Positions 1-7,990 of a DNA stretch of 61,387 nt are shown here, one piece after another; position 1 is the first letter of the stretch, and every line of letters begins with the position of its first letter. The position numbers and the translations under genes are program-made. Origin of the DNA: Solirubrobacterales bacterium (GTDB taxonomy: Bacteria; Actinomycetota; Thermoleophilia; Solirubrobacterales; Solirubrobacteraceae); the NCBI GenBank assembly GCA_013815355.1, contig JACDGG010000003.1:1-61387 (forward strand). Direction: 5' to 3'. Under the pieces are notes generated by a model. That model was not told the origin of the DNA. It saw only the letters and a list, made by a program, of their open reading frames with translations, and did no database searches.

Positions 1-2
1 GG

Positions 3-83
3 CTACTCGAGCGCCACAGCTACCGCACGCCCACCGAAGCACGAGCACACCTCGCCACGCTCGCCCACACCGCCATGGCATGA
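3..83 (+). CDS. 3' end of an ORF, possibly a transposase (partial)
   Basis: An open frame runs in from the left edge and stops at TGA 81-83. The 26 visible residues include HSYRTPTEARAHL, which resembles the (S/G)YRTPxEAR tail of IS3-type transposases after the DDE core. Directly beyond it an integrase gene is cut short, so an IS insertion there is plausible. Only the tail is visible and no terminal inverted repeat can be confirmed, so the call is tentative. Confidence 0.3.
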   Translation, partial: LLERHSYRTPTEARAHLATLAHTAMA

Positions 84-93
84 TCAGCACCGT

Positions 94-291
94 TCACCAC
101 AGTGTCCGGTGAACCGGGGCCGGGGCATGGTCGCGCTCTCCCATCGCGTTCGTGAACCGCACCCGGAAGCGGAAGCAGACACCGCCTTCCCGCTGCTTCT
201 GTTCGCGGATCTCCACACCAGGGATCGGCTTGGGCCGTTTGGTGACCGGGGCCGCGGGCTTCGTGGTGGTTGGTTTCGTCGCGGTGCTCAT
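94..291 (-). pseudogene. Truncated phage-type integrase, N-terminal arm-binding part
   Basis: This is a 65-residue remnant that starts at ATG 291 and overlaps the upstream HTH gene by ATGA. After a Thr/Pro/Lys-rich leader, the stretch GVEIREQKQREGGVCFRFRV resembles the start of the arm-type (AP2-like) DNA-binding domain of actinobacterial tyrosine recombinases. The frame then degenerates and stops. The core-binding and catalytic domains (R..HxxR..Y), normally about 300 further residues, are absent. The pairing of a small HTH/excisionase-like protein with an integrase is typical of integrative elements. The cut lies beside the possible transposase tail at the left edge. It is non-functional as an integrase. 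Confidence 0.55.
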
Positions 292-683
292 AGGTCGCTC
301 AGCTCCAGACGGCCGCTGCGGCGCGCGCCGATCGATACCGGCGCCGATGAGGAGGCGGCGTTCTCTGACAGCCACTTCTCGAGCGCCTCGCGCTGGACGC
401 GAAGCCCGCCGCGGAACGGCAGGTCCACGGCGGCCAGCTCCCCAGCGTCGATCGCGCGGCGGATCGTGCGAGGCGAGACCTGCAGGCGCTCCGCGACCTG
501 CTCAAGGGTCATCACCTCGGGTTGCTCGCCGCCCGGCGATGGCATCAGCAGGAGCTCACGCAGCAGGGCGAGCACCCGCCCGGCGCGCTCCGCACCGGCC
601 AGCGCCAGCAGATCGGCGAGCTCCTGGGAGGGCTCCACCGCTCCTGCGGCGCGTCGTGTTCTCGTTGCCTGGGAGTCTCGCAT
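288..683 (-). CDS. Excisionase/helix-turn-helix DNA-binding protein
   Basis: The protein has 131 residues. The C-terminal half contains MTLEQVAERLQVSPRTIRRA, followed by DAGELAAVDLPFRGGLRVQR and EALEKWL, the classic winged MerR/excisionase-type HTH (helix_turn_helix_17). I chose ATG 683 because GGGAG lies 6-7 bases upstream; an in-frame ATG at 740 is possible. The gene is coupled by ATGA to the truncated integrase, so it probably served as excisionase or regulator of a now-decayed integrative element. The C-terminal tail is rich in Ser/Ala/Arg and carries no recognisable domain. Confidence 0.7.
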   Translation of the reverse strand: MRDSQATRTRRAAGAVEPSQELADLLALAGAERAGRVLALLRELLLMPSPGGEQPEVMTLEQVAERLQVSPRTIRRAIDAGELAAVDLPFRGGLRVQREALEKWLSENAASSSAPVSIGARRSGRLELSDL

Positions 684-1111
684 CCTGCTCCCGTTCTCAT
701 CCGGGGCCTTCTGGTCCGCGCGGAGGCCGCTCTCGCGCACACCCGCACTGAGTTGTCGAGGCGCCAGGCCGTTTGCCCCCGCACGAGGTTGCCTGCGCTT
801 GCGCCCCGGCGAGCAGCCCGGCCGCGCGATGCCGGGGCGTCCCGGTGTGTCGGGAGCGCCCCGACATGACAGCCGGTTGCCCCCAGAACGCCCCGAGATG
901 CCCCTGGGGACTGTTTGAGGTTCGTTGGCGGGTGCTCAGAATCCCGCTTGGATGCTGGACTTTCTGTGTTGTGGAGGGGTCCGGCGTTCTGGCCTGACCC
1001 CTTCCTTACCATGCAAGTGCTCTACCAACTGAGCTACGTCGGCGCTGAGCTTCGCATCGTAGCGCCGCAGCGTCGGTCTCGTACCGAGCCAGGCTGGGGG
1101 TTTCGGCGAGC
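684..1111. other. Non-coding gap with tRNA remnant and hairpin
   Basis: No convincing gene lies between the excisionase-like gene and the toxin gene. It holds a tRNA-Thr 5' half (995-1043, minus strand). A hairpin at 976-1001 pairs GGGGTC (976-981) with GACCCC (996-1001), and its right arm sits at the broken end of the tRNA. This is consistent with an att-site scar of an integrative element. Confidence 0.5.
995..1043 (-). pseudogene. tRNA-Thr 5' half, truncated
   Basis: Read on the minus strand from 1043, the sequence matches the 5' half of a tRNA: acceptor strand GCCGACG, a D-arm of GCTC...GAGC with TTGGTA in the loop, then an anticodon loop ATGGTAA (GGT, Thr). The anticodon stem CTTGC/GGAAG has one mismatch. 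The sequence is lost after GGGGTCA, with no T-arm and no 3' acceptor strand. A truncated integrase lies nearby, so this is probably the remnant of an integration site. It cannot make a functional tRNA. Confidence 0.65.
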
Positions 1112-1507
1112 TCATTGGGGCGCGAGGGCGTTGAGGTCGTGGCCCAGCGCAGCGGCGTATAGGTCGCTGTCATAGACGAAGATGGCCCCGAGATCCTGGC
1201 GCATCATGAGCGCTGTGGCGAGGTGGATCGCGTCCATTGCCCGTAGCGGTGGGGTATGGGCGCCCGTGGCGAGCTCAATGATCTCTGGGGAGATTGGGAT
1301 CAGGTTGATCCGTTCGACGGCCGCATTGGCGCGCTGGAGGATCTCGTCGCCGCCGAGGCGTCTCGCGGTACAGACGGCCTCGACGCGGATCAGCTCGCTC
1401 GCGACTTGCACGGGCCAGTCTCCGAGTGCGGCGCGGAAGGCGTTTGTCTCGCGCTCTGCCTTGAATAGCTTTACGAGCGCGGAGGCGTCGACGTAGGCGG
1501 CGCTCAC
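1112..1507 (-). CDS. PIN-domain ribonuclease toxin (VapC family)
   Basis: The 131-residue protein shows the PIN acidic residues in order: Asp in YVDASALVKLF near residue 7, Glu in LIRVEAV near 43, Asp in AMDAIHLATA near 92 and Asp in VYDSDL near 113. These bind the metal ions for RNA cleavage. I chose GTG 1507 because it overlaps the stop of the upstream gene as GTGA; a start at 1522 would overlap further. The tight coupling to a small upstream ORF is the usual antitoxin-toxin arrangement. The RNA target cannot be read from the sequence. Confidence 0.85.
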   Translation of the reverse strand: MSAAYVDASALVKLFKAERETNAFRAALGDWPVQVASELIRVEAVCTARRLGGDEILQRANAAVERINLIPISPEIIELATGAHTPPLRAMDAIHLATALMMRQDLGAIFVYDSDLYAAALGHDLNALAPQ

Positions 1508-1821
1508 TCGCCGCGAACCCACCGCAGGGCATCAGACGCCGGCGTGGCGCCTGCGGGGTCGGGCTCGCCCCGCGGCGGGTCGAGATCCAGCAGGCTTCCT
1601 CGGCTGGGTTTTGCTCCGTAGCGCTCGGCCAGCCGGGCTCGTAATCGGGAATCCGGGTCTGCGCTCGCGAGCACGGCCTGCGCTCCGCGCAGCGTGAGCG
1701 CACGGATCTGCGCCGCCGCCGAGCGCGTCTCGGCCGGCTCGAGCAGTGGCCCGGTCAGGGTGAGTGCACGCTCGACCTCTGGGTCGCGTTCAACTCCCAA
1801 GCGGGGGTGGCGAGAGGCCAT
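1504..1821 (-). CDS. Putative antitoxin partner of the PIN toxin
   Basis: This 105-residue protein is translationally coupled (GTGA overlap) upstream of the PIN-domain gene, the position of a VapB antitoxin. I do not recognise a ribbon-helix-helix, AbrB or Phd fold by eye. The visible features are an Arg/Asp/Glu-rich N-terminus (RDPEVERALTLTGPLLEP) and a helical middle (SAAAQIRALTLRGAQAVLA) that could include a short HTH. The antitoxin role is inferred from position alone. Confidence 0.55.
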   Translation of the reverse strand: MASRHPRLGVERDPEVERALTLTGPLLEPAETRSAAAQIRALTLRGAQAVLASADPDSRLRARLAERYGAKPSRGSLLDLDPPRGEPDPAGATPASDALRWVRGE

Positions 1822-1912
1822 TCAGAGATGGTAGCACTCGCGTGTAGCACTATGGCTGCCGAGGCATGGTCGCGTGTAGCGTCGAAGACCCCTCGCGAGG
1901 AGAATGCTCCCG

Positions 1913-2353
1913 ATGCAAAGTCCTTTTGGCCGCACCGCTTCCATGACAGCTCGACGCAACAAGCGCTTCGGGCTACTGATTGCGGGCACGGTGGTCGTGG
2001 CGCTTCCCGGCTGCGGGAGTGTTGCGAGCACAGTCGAGACGACTAGGACTCAGCAGACGCCCACGCCATCCACGCCGATAACACCTGCGCAAAGCCAAAC
2101 GACACCTGTCCCCTCGGCCGCGGAAAGTGCCCACGAAGGCCCGGGCACTGTTCCCAACGAGATCGGGATGCCACTTGCGATCGTCGAGCGAGCGCTTCGA
2201 GCTAAACAGCTCTCCTACAAAGTATTCAGAACCAGCTCGGCGGCCGCCGATGCAAAGAGCACATGGATCGTGTGCGAAACGAACCCGGCCCCGCGCACCC
2301 ACCTTGAGTCCGGTACGACGATACGGCTCACTGTGGCCCCCTCATGCAAGTAA
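1913..2353 (+). CDS. Lipoprotein with a PASTA-like domain
   Basis: The 146-residue exported protein has a basic N-region, a hydrophobic core and the lipobox VALPGC, so it is probably lipid-anchored outside the membrane. A Thr/Pro/Ser-rich linker follows. The C-terminal about 70 residues read as one PASTA repeat: VPNEIGMPLAIVERALR, then CETNPAPRTHLESGTTIRL. PASTA domains bind peptidoglycan fragments in Ser/Thr kinases and penicillin-binding proteins, but here the domain stands alone. AGGAG lies 10 bases before ATG 1913; ATG 1904 is too close to it and 1943 is an alternative. Confidence 0.7.
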   Translation: MQSPFGRTASMTARRNKRFGLLIAGTVVVALPGCGSVASTVETTRTQQTPTPSTPITPAQSQTTPVPSAAESAHEGPGTVPNEIGMPLAIVERALRAKQLSYKVFRTSSAAADAKSTWIVCETNPAPRTHLESGTTIRLTVAPSCK

Positions 2354-2390
2354 TCGTCACCTTAGGCCGCAGCGGATGTCATCGCGCTCG

Positions 2391-3014
2391 TCAAGCCACT
2401 GACGCTCGATCACGACACCGCGCCCTTCTACCCCACGCCTCGTGGTAGGCCCGGGCGTACTCCTCGAAGTCAGCGACCTCCTCTCCGGGCGGCTCGCGCA
2501 CGTCTCGTCGCGAGCTGATGAACGCAGCGGTCTCTGGGGACACCTCGTCGGCGTACACCTGGTCGCCGAGCATCAGCAGCGTGTGCGGCCAGCGCTCGGG
2601 ATCTTCCCGACCCATGCGCAGGGCATAGGCGATCAGCGCGTCGGCGCCTACTCCGCGCGCATCCTCATCGGGGCTGAGGGAATAAGGCGCCTCGTCAGGT
2701 GCGGTGACCCGACAAGAGCCGAACACAAGCCGGATCGGGAAGATCCTAGGCAGCGTGCGGATGCGGCTAGGCGGAAAGCCGTCCACCGCCGCCGGCCAGC
2801 GGCGCTCTCCGTCCAGGCGCACGTCAGACTCCTGTGTGCTGCCGGGGGCGAGCTGGGTGATCGCAACGATCGCGTAGTGATGGCCTTCGACCTCGAACGT
2901 TGACGCACGGTGATCGAGGATCTCGACCGCGGACGGACCGTCGGTCTCAACCCATACCGTCGCCTCGGTGTCGCTGACGTAGCGCAGCATTGGGCCTAGC
3001 ACTAGCTCGGCCAT
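2391..3014 (-). pseudogene. PhoD-like phosphatase, C-terminally truncated
   Basis: The 207-residue frame matches the N-terminus of PhoD-like metallophosphatases. A beta-sandwich N-domain begins LVLGPMLRYVSDTEATVWVE, RLVFGSCR follows, and LLMLGDQVYADEVSP carries the first metal-ligand motif (GDQVYAD). The match ends at YARAYHEAWG, after which the frame becomes unrelated and stops. Family members are usually more than twice this length and need further Asp, Asn and His ligands that are missing here. It is most likely an inactive remnant. Confidence 0.7.
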
Positions 3015-3016
3015 TG

Positions 3017-3451
3017 TCAGCCGCCACCACCGCCGCTGTTGAGCACAAGTTCTCGCAACGTCGGGGACAAAACAAAGGCGGCGATGATCAGCACCACAAC
3101 GACGACTACGAGGATGACCAACAAGCTCAAGCCAAAGATGATGCGGCGTCGGTTCGGGCGCCAGCGTACACCGAGCGCCTCGAGCAGTTGATCGAGAAGG
3201 CCAGGCCCGTACTTTTCACGTTCGGCGACGGTGAGACGCTCCTTCCAACGCGCCGCCATCTGCTCGGCCTCCTTGCGATCCGCACGTCTATAAATCGGCA
3301 GCGTCGCGCGGCGATGCGTCCAATACTCAAACGATTTCCGGACTTCCTCGAGAGGCGGCGGGGCGGTGAGATCGGCAAGCAATGCCTCGTCGCGGTCGAC
3401 GCTACGCGGGTCGGGTGGGACAGCCGGTGTTATGGATGGGTCGTCGGGCAA
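3017..3451 (-). CDS. Small tail-anchored membrane protein, unknown function
   Basis: The 144-residue protein has a soluble N-terminal part with many charged residues (VRKSFEYWTHRR, DRKEAEQMAARWKERLTVAE) and one strongly hydrophobic segment near the C-terminus (IIFGLSLLVILVVVVVVLII), followed by a short tail ending in Gly residues. I chose TTG 3451 because AGGA lies 5 bases upstream, overlapping the ATPase stop at 3457. It is probably co-transcribed with the P-type ATPase. I do not recognise the family. Confidence 0.6.
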   Translation of the reverse strand: MPDDPSITPAVPPDPRSVDRDEALLADLTAPPPLEEVRKSFEYWTHRRATLPIYRRADRKEAEQMAARWKERLTVAEREKYGPGLLDQLLEALGVRWRPNRRRIIFGLSLLVILVVVVVVLIIAAFVLSPTLRELVLNSGGGGG

Positions 3452-3456
3452 GGTTC

Positions 3457-5967
3457 CTAGAGGCGTCGGGGGAGAGCCAACACACGCCGGCCCACAATCG
3501 CGAGAGCGCCACCGGCCGCGGCAGCAGCCACAGTGATGCCAAACGCTTTTGCGTCCAGCGCTTCGCCGCCGAGCGCTTGCGCTGCCGGAGTAAGCGCGAA
3601 AACAATTGCTGTCGCGGTTGCCACAAACGCCCAGCCGGGGAACGCCAGGTTGCGCGCGAATGCGAGCGTGGGACGGACACGCACACTCCATGCGATCGCC
3701 GCGTGCGCGATCAGCCACGCTGCCACCGCTGCAGCGCTTCCGGTTTGCGTGTCGGCCAATGAACGCACGATTAGATAGGTGGGCAGCACCGCGACCGTCA
3801 GCGTCACCGCGCAGAGCGCGATCGCAGACAGTTGCGCCCCGTCGAGGAAGCGCCGTGCTGGGTCACGCGGTGGCCGGGACATCGCGTCCGGGGACGGGGG
3901 CTCTGACACGAACGCAACCGATGCGCCCAGATCCATGAACAGCTCCAGCAACACAATCTGCACAGGGCGAAATGGCGAGGCAAACCCGAGCGCCAGCGGC
4001 ACAGCGATGACGCTCACGAGCGCGACCTTGGCACCGAGGTAAAACGCCACAGCGCGGCGTAGCTGCGCACCCAGCCCCCGGCCTCCAGCTACCGCGCTGA
4101 CGATCGTCGGATAAGCGTCGTCGGTAAGGACCAGATCGGCCGCCCCCCGCGCGAGATGGGTGCCGCGCGCACCCATCGCGATGCCGACATCGGCGGCGGC
4201 TAGTGCCGGCGCGTCGTTGACTCCGTCGCCGGTCACCGCGACCGCCTCGCCGTGAGCTTGCAGCACTCGGACGAGGCGCAGCTTGTCAGCCGGAGTAGCA
4301 CGCGCGACGACTGAGTCGCCGGCCAGTCGTGCGACCAAAACGTCGTCGCTCATCGACTCCAGCGCGGAACCCCCCATCAGCGCCTTCTGGCACTGTAGAC
4401 CCGCCTGTTGAGCGATCGCCAGTGCGGTCAGCGGATGGTCTCCAGTGACGAGAACCGTCCGCACCCCAGCCTTCGCGAGTGCATGCACCGCGTCGTGGAC
4501 GCCGCTGCGCAGTGGATCGACGAACGCGGCAAGGCCGACGAACGACAGGTCGGTCTCTGCAGTGTCAGCGTCCTCGGGTACGTCTTGGATCCGACGTTCC
4601 GCGACCGCGATCACGCGCAGCCCTTGCTGCGCAAGATGCGCAACCCGTGCCTGCGTCTTGCTCCTTTCGTCGGCAGCCATCGCACAGACATGGAGCACGC
4701 TCTCGGGTGCGCCCTTGACCGCGACATAAGCGGTCGCCTCGTCTGTCCAAACTGCGCTTTCGCGCTTTCGCTGCGGGTCAAAAGGAAAACGTCGCGTCGC
4801 GCGCCTGCTGAGATGTTCGCCGTGCGCTTCCGCTAGCGCCACATCCAGCGGGTCCTGCGGAGTGACACCTCCAAGCGCAGCAACCGCGACGGAGAGAACG
4901 TGCGCCCGGTCACCGTCGATCTCCTCTAGGCGTAGTCGATTCTCGGTTAGCGTCCCTGTCTTGTCCGTGAGCAAGACTGTCACCGCGCCGATCGCCTCCG
5001 CAGAACGCAACTTGCGCAGCAAGACGTGCTGACGCGCAAGTCGCAATCCGCCGACAGCAACAAGAACGGTCACGAGAATCGGCAGCTCCTCGGGGATGGT
5101 CGCGAACGCGAGCGTCAACCCGTCCAGCAGCATCTGTCGCACGGGCTGGCCGCGAAGCACACCGATCAGCGGCACCAACACGCTCGCCGCAAGCGCGAGC
5201 ACCAGCGCAGCACGCGCCAGCTCGTTCATCGCACGTTGCAACGGAGTCGCCGGCTCCTTCGCGTCCTGCACGAGCTGGCCAAGCCGTCCCAGCTCAGAAT
5301 CCGCGCCCACGCCGGTGACCACTCCTGCGCCGCTGCCGGCGATCACAGCAGTGCCCGCGTACAGCATCGATGAGCGCTCACCGAGCGGCGCGTCGAGCGC
5401 CACCGGGTGCTCTCCCTTTGATGCCGCGAACGGCTCGCCCGTCAGCGCGGACTCGTCGAGGCCCAAGCCGTCGGCGCGGACAACGCGAGCGTCGGCTGCG
5501 ACCACATCGCCTGCATCCAGCTCCAACACATCGCCCACAGCGATCTCGTCGGCCGGAACAACACGCACAGATCCATCTCGGCGCACGCGCGCGGTAGGCG
5601 CGCTCAAGCGCCGCAATGCGCGCAGCGCGGTCTTGGCGCGAGCCTCCGAGACGGTCTCGACAGCGGCGACCAGGCCGATGATCACGAAGATCGCGATCGC
5701 GTCGCGGATCTGACCAAAGATGGCCGAGAGCACACCGACCGCGATCAGCAAAAGCTGGAGCGGCTCGGTCACGGACTCGACGACCTCCGCACCCACGGCG
5801 AGCAGCTTGCTGCGCTCGGGCTTGTGCATGGTCCTCACGCGGCGATCGCGCGCCACGTCATCGCTCAGGCCGGCAGGCGAGCTTCCAAGTTGAGTCCAAA
5901 GCGCGTCAAGCGTCAGGGCATGGGCCGGCGCAGGAGCGCTGTCCCGGCGGGCTGTCGTTACGGTCAT
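3457..5967 (-). CDS. P-type cation-transporting ATPase (P2-like)
   Basis: The 836-residue protein has an N-terminal cation ATPase domain, then membrane segments with TGEP near residue 177, PEELPILVT in the ion-path helix M4, the phosphorylation motif DKTGTLT at about 335 and the hinge TGDGVNDAP at about 589, followed by C-terminal membrane helices. The PEELP sequence and the Na/K-Ca-like layout point to a P2-type pump for Ca2+, Mn2+ or similar ions. There is no N-terminal CxxC heavy-metal domain. I chose ATG 5967, 9 bases after a -10-like TATCGT (minus strand of 5977-5982). It is divergent from the ChrB-like gene. Confidence 0.88.
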   Translation of the reverse strand: MTVTTARRDSAPAPAHALTLDALWTQLGSSPAGLSDDVARDRRVRTMHKPERSKLLAVGAEVVESVTEPLQLLLIAVGVLSAIFGQIRDAIAIFVIIGLVAAVETVSEARAKTALRALRRLSAPTARVRRDGSVRVVPADEIAVGDVLELDAGDVVAADARVVRADGLGLDESALTGEPFAASKGEHPVALDAPLGERSSMLYAGTAVIAGSGAGVVTGVGADSELGRLGQLVQDAKEPATPLQRAMNELARAALVLALAASVLVPLIGVLRGQPVRQMLLDGLTLAFATIPEELPILVTVLVAVGGLRLARQHVLLRKLRSAEAIGAVTVLLTDKTGTLTENRLRLEEIDGDRAHVLSVAVAALGGVTPQDPLDVALAEAHGEHLSRRATRRFPFDPQRKRESAVWTDEATAYVAVKGAPESVLHVCAMAADERSKTQARVAHLAQQGLRVIAVAERRIQDVPEDADTAETDLSFVGLAAFVDPLRSGVHDAVHALAKAGVRTVLVTGDHPLTALAIAQQAGLQCQKALMGGSALESMSDDVLVARLAGDSVVARATPADKLRLVRVLQAHGEAVAVTGDGVNDAPALAAADVGIAMGARGTHLARGAADLVLTDDAYPTIVSAVAGGRGLGAQLRRAVAFYLGAKVALVSVIAVPLALGFASPFRPVQIVLLELFMDLGASVAFVSEPPSPDAMSRPPRDPARRFLDGAQLSAIALCAVTLTVAVLPTYLIVRSLADTQTGSAAAVAAWLIAHAAIAWSVRVRPTLAFARNLAFPGWAFVATATAIVFALTPAAQALGGEALDAKAFGITVAAAAAGGALAIVGRRVLALPRRL

Positions 5968-5976
5968 GTGCAACGG

Positions 5977-6008
5977 ACGATACATCAAAGCGCGACGCGT
6001 GTTATCGT
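5977..6008. promoter_or_regulatory. Divergent promoters for ATPase and ChrB-like gene
   Basis: The gap between the two divergent start codons is only 48 bases. Each side carries the same -10-like hexamer TATCGT: on the minus strand at 5982-5977, 9 bases before ATG 5967, and on the plus strand at 6003-6008, 7 bases before GTG 6016. This spacing puts both transcription starts at or next to the start codons, so both mRNAs are predicted to be leaderless. The -35 regions would overlap. Confidence 0.5.
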
Positions 6009-6015
6009 CTCGACC

Positions 6016-6615
6016 GTGCCCAGCACCCCTCAAGACTGGCTGCTAATTACCGTCTCCACGCCTGGCGGTGGCTCTTCGACACTCCGCGTCTACGCATGGC
6101 GCAAGCTGCGAAGCCTCGGCGCCCACTACTTGCAGCAGTCCGTTTGCCTGCTACCCGCGACGCCTCAGACACAACGTGCCGCCAACCGTCTGGTTAGTCG
6201 CCTGCGTTCAGAGGGGGGCAGCGGCGAGCTGCTACGCATCAATATCAGCGACCCCAAGCAAGAAGCGGCGATCATCCAAGCCTTCCAACGCGAGCGCACA
6301 GATGAGTACGGCGAGGTCGTTGAGCGCACCAAACAATTCCACGACGAGATCGCGCACGAGCGTCGCCGCGGCCGCGCAACCTACACCGAGCTAGAGGAGT
6401 CAGACGCCGATCTTGCTCGCCACAAGAAATGGCTAGCAGCGATTCGCGCACGCGACTACTTCACCGCTCCGGGCTCCGAAGACGCCGAAGCTGCAGTCCT
6501 CGGTTGTGAGGCTGCGCTCGCGGAGTTCGAGGCTGAAGCACTTTCGGCGGAGCTTGATGGCGACCAGAACCTCACCGCGCCCCGCTTGCGCGCAATCGAC
6601 GGCGGTGCCGGCTAA
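6016..6615 (+). CDS. ChrB-like N-terminal domain protein
   Basis: The 199-residue protein begins VPSTPQDWLLITVSTPGGGS and continues with the segment about a rising gel-like pair of helices WRKLRSLGAHYLQQSVCLLP, matching the N-terminal domain of ChrB, a regulator-like protein of chromate resistance operons. The C-terminal ChrB domain (chromate sensing, another 130 residues) is missing; the tail is helical and charged. GTG 6016 lies 7 bases after TATCGT, a leaderless arrangement. There is no ChrA transporter next to it, so the chromate link is only by family. Confidence 0.65.
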   Translation: MPSTPQDWLLITVSTPGGGSSTLRVYAWRKLRSLGAHYLQQSVCLLPATPQTQRAANRLVSRLRSEGGSGELLRINISDPKQEAAIIQAFQRERTDEYGEVVERTKQFHDEIAHERRRGRATYTELEESDADLARHKKWLAAIRARDYFTAPGSEDAEAAVLGCEAALAEFEAEALSAELDGDQNLTAPRLRAIDGGAG

Positions 6616-6674
6616 GCGCAAGCGCCGCCTCCGTTGCAACCAGTGGGCCACCAAACACGACCAAAGGAATCACC

Positions 6675-6935
6675 ATGGGATTCGCAGACAAACTCAAAGA
6701 TCTCACCAAGAAGGCGCAGGACACGGCAGTCGAGCACAAGGATCAGATCCATCAGGCCGTCGAGAAGGCTGAGGTCATGGCCGACCAGCGCACTGGCGGC
6801 AAGTACCACGACAAGATCGCCCAGGCCGGTACGAAGGCCGAGACCTACGTCGAGAACCTCAAGCCCACCGATCGAGCGGCAGCCCCTCCGGCGCCGCAGG
6901 ACCCAAGCCGACCCGAGACACCGAGCAAACCGTAG
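6675..6935 (+). CDS. Small antitoxin-like protein (MT0933/Rv0909 type)
   Basis: The 86-residue protein is highly charged and helical. It starts MGFADKLKDLTKKAQDTAVE and contains TGGKYHDKIAQAGTKAE, the signature of the actinobacterial small protein family annotated as MT0933-like antitoxin. The tail is Pro/Ala-rich. RBS AGGAA precedes ATG 6675. No toxin gene is adjacent, and many members of this family occur alone, so a true antitoxin role is doubtful. Confidence 0.7.
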   Translation: MGFADKLKDLTKKAQDTAVEHKDQIHQAVEKAEVMADQRTGGKYHDKIAQAGTKAETYVENLKPTDRAAAPPAPQDPSRPETPSKP

Positions 6936-6955
6936 CCCGCACGAATGACATCCCT

Positions 6956-7687
6956 GTGGGGGCGTGGACTGGCGGCGCCCGGTTCTACGATCTGCAGGTT
7001 TGGCTGGAGCGTTGGGCGCTCGATGCGGCGCTTGATCTCGCTGCTCCGACCGCAGACGATCGCCTGCTCGACGTGGCGACTGGCACAGGAGCGCTGCTGC
7101 GGCTGCTTGCATCCGGATATCCAGAAACTCGGGAGGTCGTGGGCCTTGACGCATCGGAGGCGATGCTTGGGCGCGCCCGCGAGCTGCCAGATTCGTGGCG
7201 GCTGATGCACGGCGATGCGCGAGCGCTTCCCTTTGAGCAGGGCCAGTTCGACGTGGTGACGGTCTGTTATCTGCTGCAGACGCTGGGCACCGAGACTCGC
7301 GAAAGGGTGCTGCGTGAGCTGAGCCGAGTGCTCAAGGTCGGCGGACGTCTGGTGACGGTCACCCCAAGGATGCCGAGGTCGGGTGTGATCGGCTTGCTCG
7401 CGTCACCGGTGGTGCGTCTGGCCGCTCGCTCGTCGGGGACGTTCGGAGGCATCGCACCGCTTGACCCGCGGCGGGAGCTGGCCGAAGCGGGGTTCGAGAT
7501 CGAGCGCGCACGAGATGTGCGCTTTGGCTATCCGTCCCTCTGCCTGCTTGCTCAAAAGAAGCCGCACGAACACGGGCGGAGGCGACCTGCGGCACGAGAT
7601 TTCGATAGCTACGAATCCTTTCGGCCCGCGAAGGGGTCAGACGGCCATGAGAGCCATTTGGAACGGGAAGACGATCGCCCAGAGTGA
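6956..7687 (+). CDS. Class I SAM-dependent methyltransferase
   Basis: The 243-residue protein has motif I DVATGTGALLRLL near residue 39, the acidic end of beta2 in VVGLDASEAML, motif II GDARALPFEQGQFDVVTV and the later RVLKVGGRLVTVTP strand. This is the UbiE/MenG-like Rossmann methyltransferase fold, acting on a small molecule, with the substrate unknown. The start is GTG 6956. The last about 40 residues are low-complexity and overlap the downstream DUF427 gene by 41 bases, so the original gene may have ended earlier. Confidence 0.8.
   Translation: MGAWTGGARFYDLQVWLERWALDAALDLAAPTADDRLLDVATGTGALLRLLASGYPETREVVGLDASEAMLGRARELPDSWRLMHGDARALPFEQGQFDVVTVCYLLQTLGTETRERVLRELSRVLKVGGRLVTVTPRMPRSGVIGLLASPVVRLAARSSGTFGGIAPLDPRRELAEAGFEIERARDVRFGYPSLCLLAQKKPHEHGRRRPAARDFDSYESFRPAKGSDGHESHLEREDDRPE
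7613..7640 (+). promoter_or_regulatory. Candidate ECF sigma promoter, DUF427 gene
   Basis: GAATCC at 7613-7618 and GGTCAG at 7635-7640 are separated by 16 bases. The same pair occurs before four other transcription units of this locus (8612, 12620, 13373, 15341). It ends 6 bases before ATG 7647, which would make the DUF427 mRNA leaderless. Confidence 0.6.
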
Positions 7688-7931
7688 CCACACGATCGTG
7701 GTCGAGGGGAACCACAATTTTCCACTCGAGAGTGTCGAGCCGGACGTGCTGCGCAGCAGTCCTATGAAGTCGCTGTGCCCGTGGAAGGGTTTGGCGAGCT
7801 ACCACCACGTGGAGGTCGACGGCGCGCGCGCAGCGAACGCCGCGTGGACCTACCGGCATCCGTATCCCTGGATACGCAAGATCAAGGGGTCCATATCGTT
7901 CTGGAACGGTGTGGAGTTGCTCCCTGACTGA
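7647..7931 (+). CDS. DUF427 family protein
   Basis: The 94-residue protein contains the DUF427 signature: an N-terminal WNGKTIAQSDHTIVVEGNH, then ESVEPDVLRSS, KSLCPWKGLASYHHVEVDG and AAWTYRHPYP, ending in the beta strand ISFWNGVEL. The family forms a small beta-barrel of unknown biochemical role. ATG 7647 lies within the 3' end of the methyltransferase gene and 6 bases after a candidate ECF promoter. The usual C-terminal part may be slightly short, since the protein ends at LLPD. Confidence 0.85.
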   Translation: MRAIWNGKTIAQSDHTIVVEGNHNFPLESVEPDVLRSSPMKSLCPWKGLASYHHVEVDGARAANAAWTYRHPYPWIRKIKGSISFWNGVELLPD

Positions 7932-7976
7932 ACGTCGCACCGCGCCCTCAGCGGGCTCGGCCGCGGTCCACCGCTC

Positions 7977-7982
7977 TACCAT
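7977..7982 (+). promoter_or_regulatory. -10-like element, leaderless start of CDP-alcohol PT gene
   Basis: TACCAT lies 8 bases before the GTG at 7991 and no Shine-Dalgarno sequence is present. This is the same geometry as at other leaderless genes in the window. Confidence 0.4.
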
Positions 7983-7990
7983 CGCCTACC

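Noticed and set aside
945-975. Sixth ECF site (AGAATCCCGC)
   Set aside because: No GGTC occurs at the right distance downstream.
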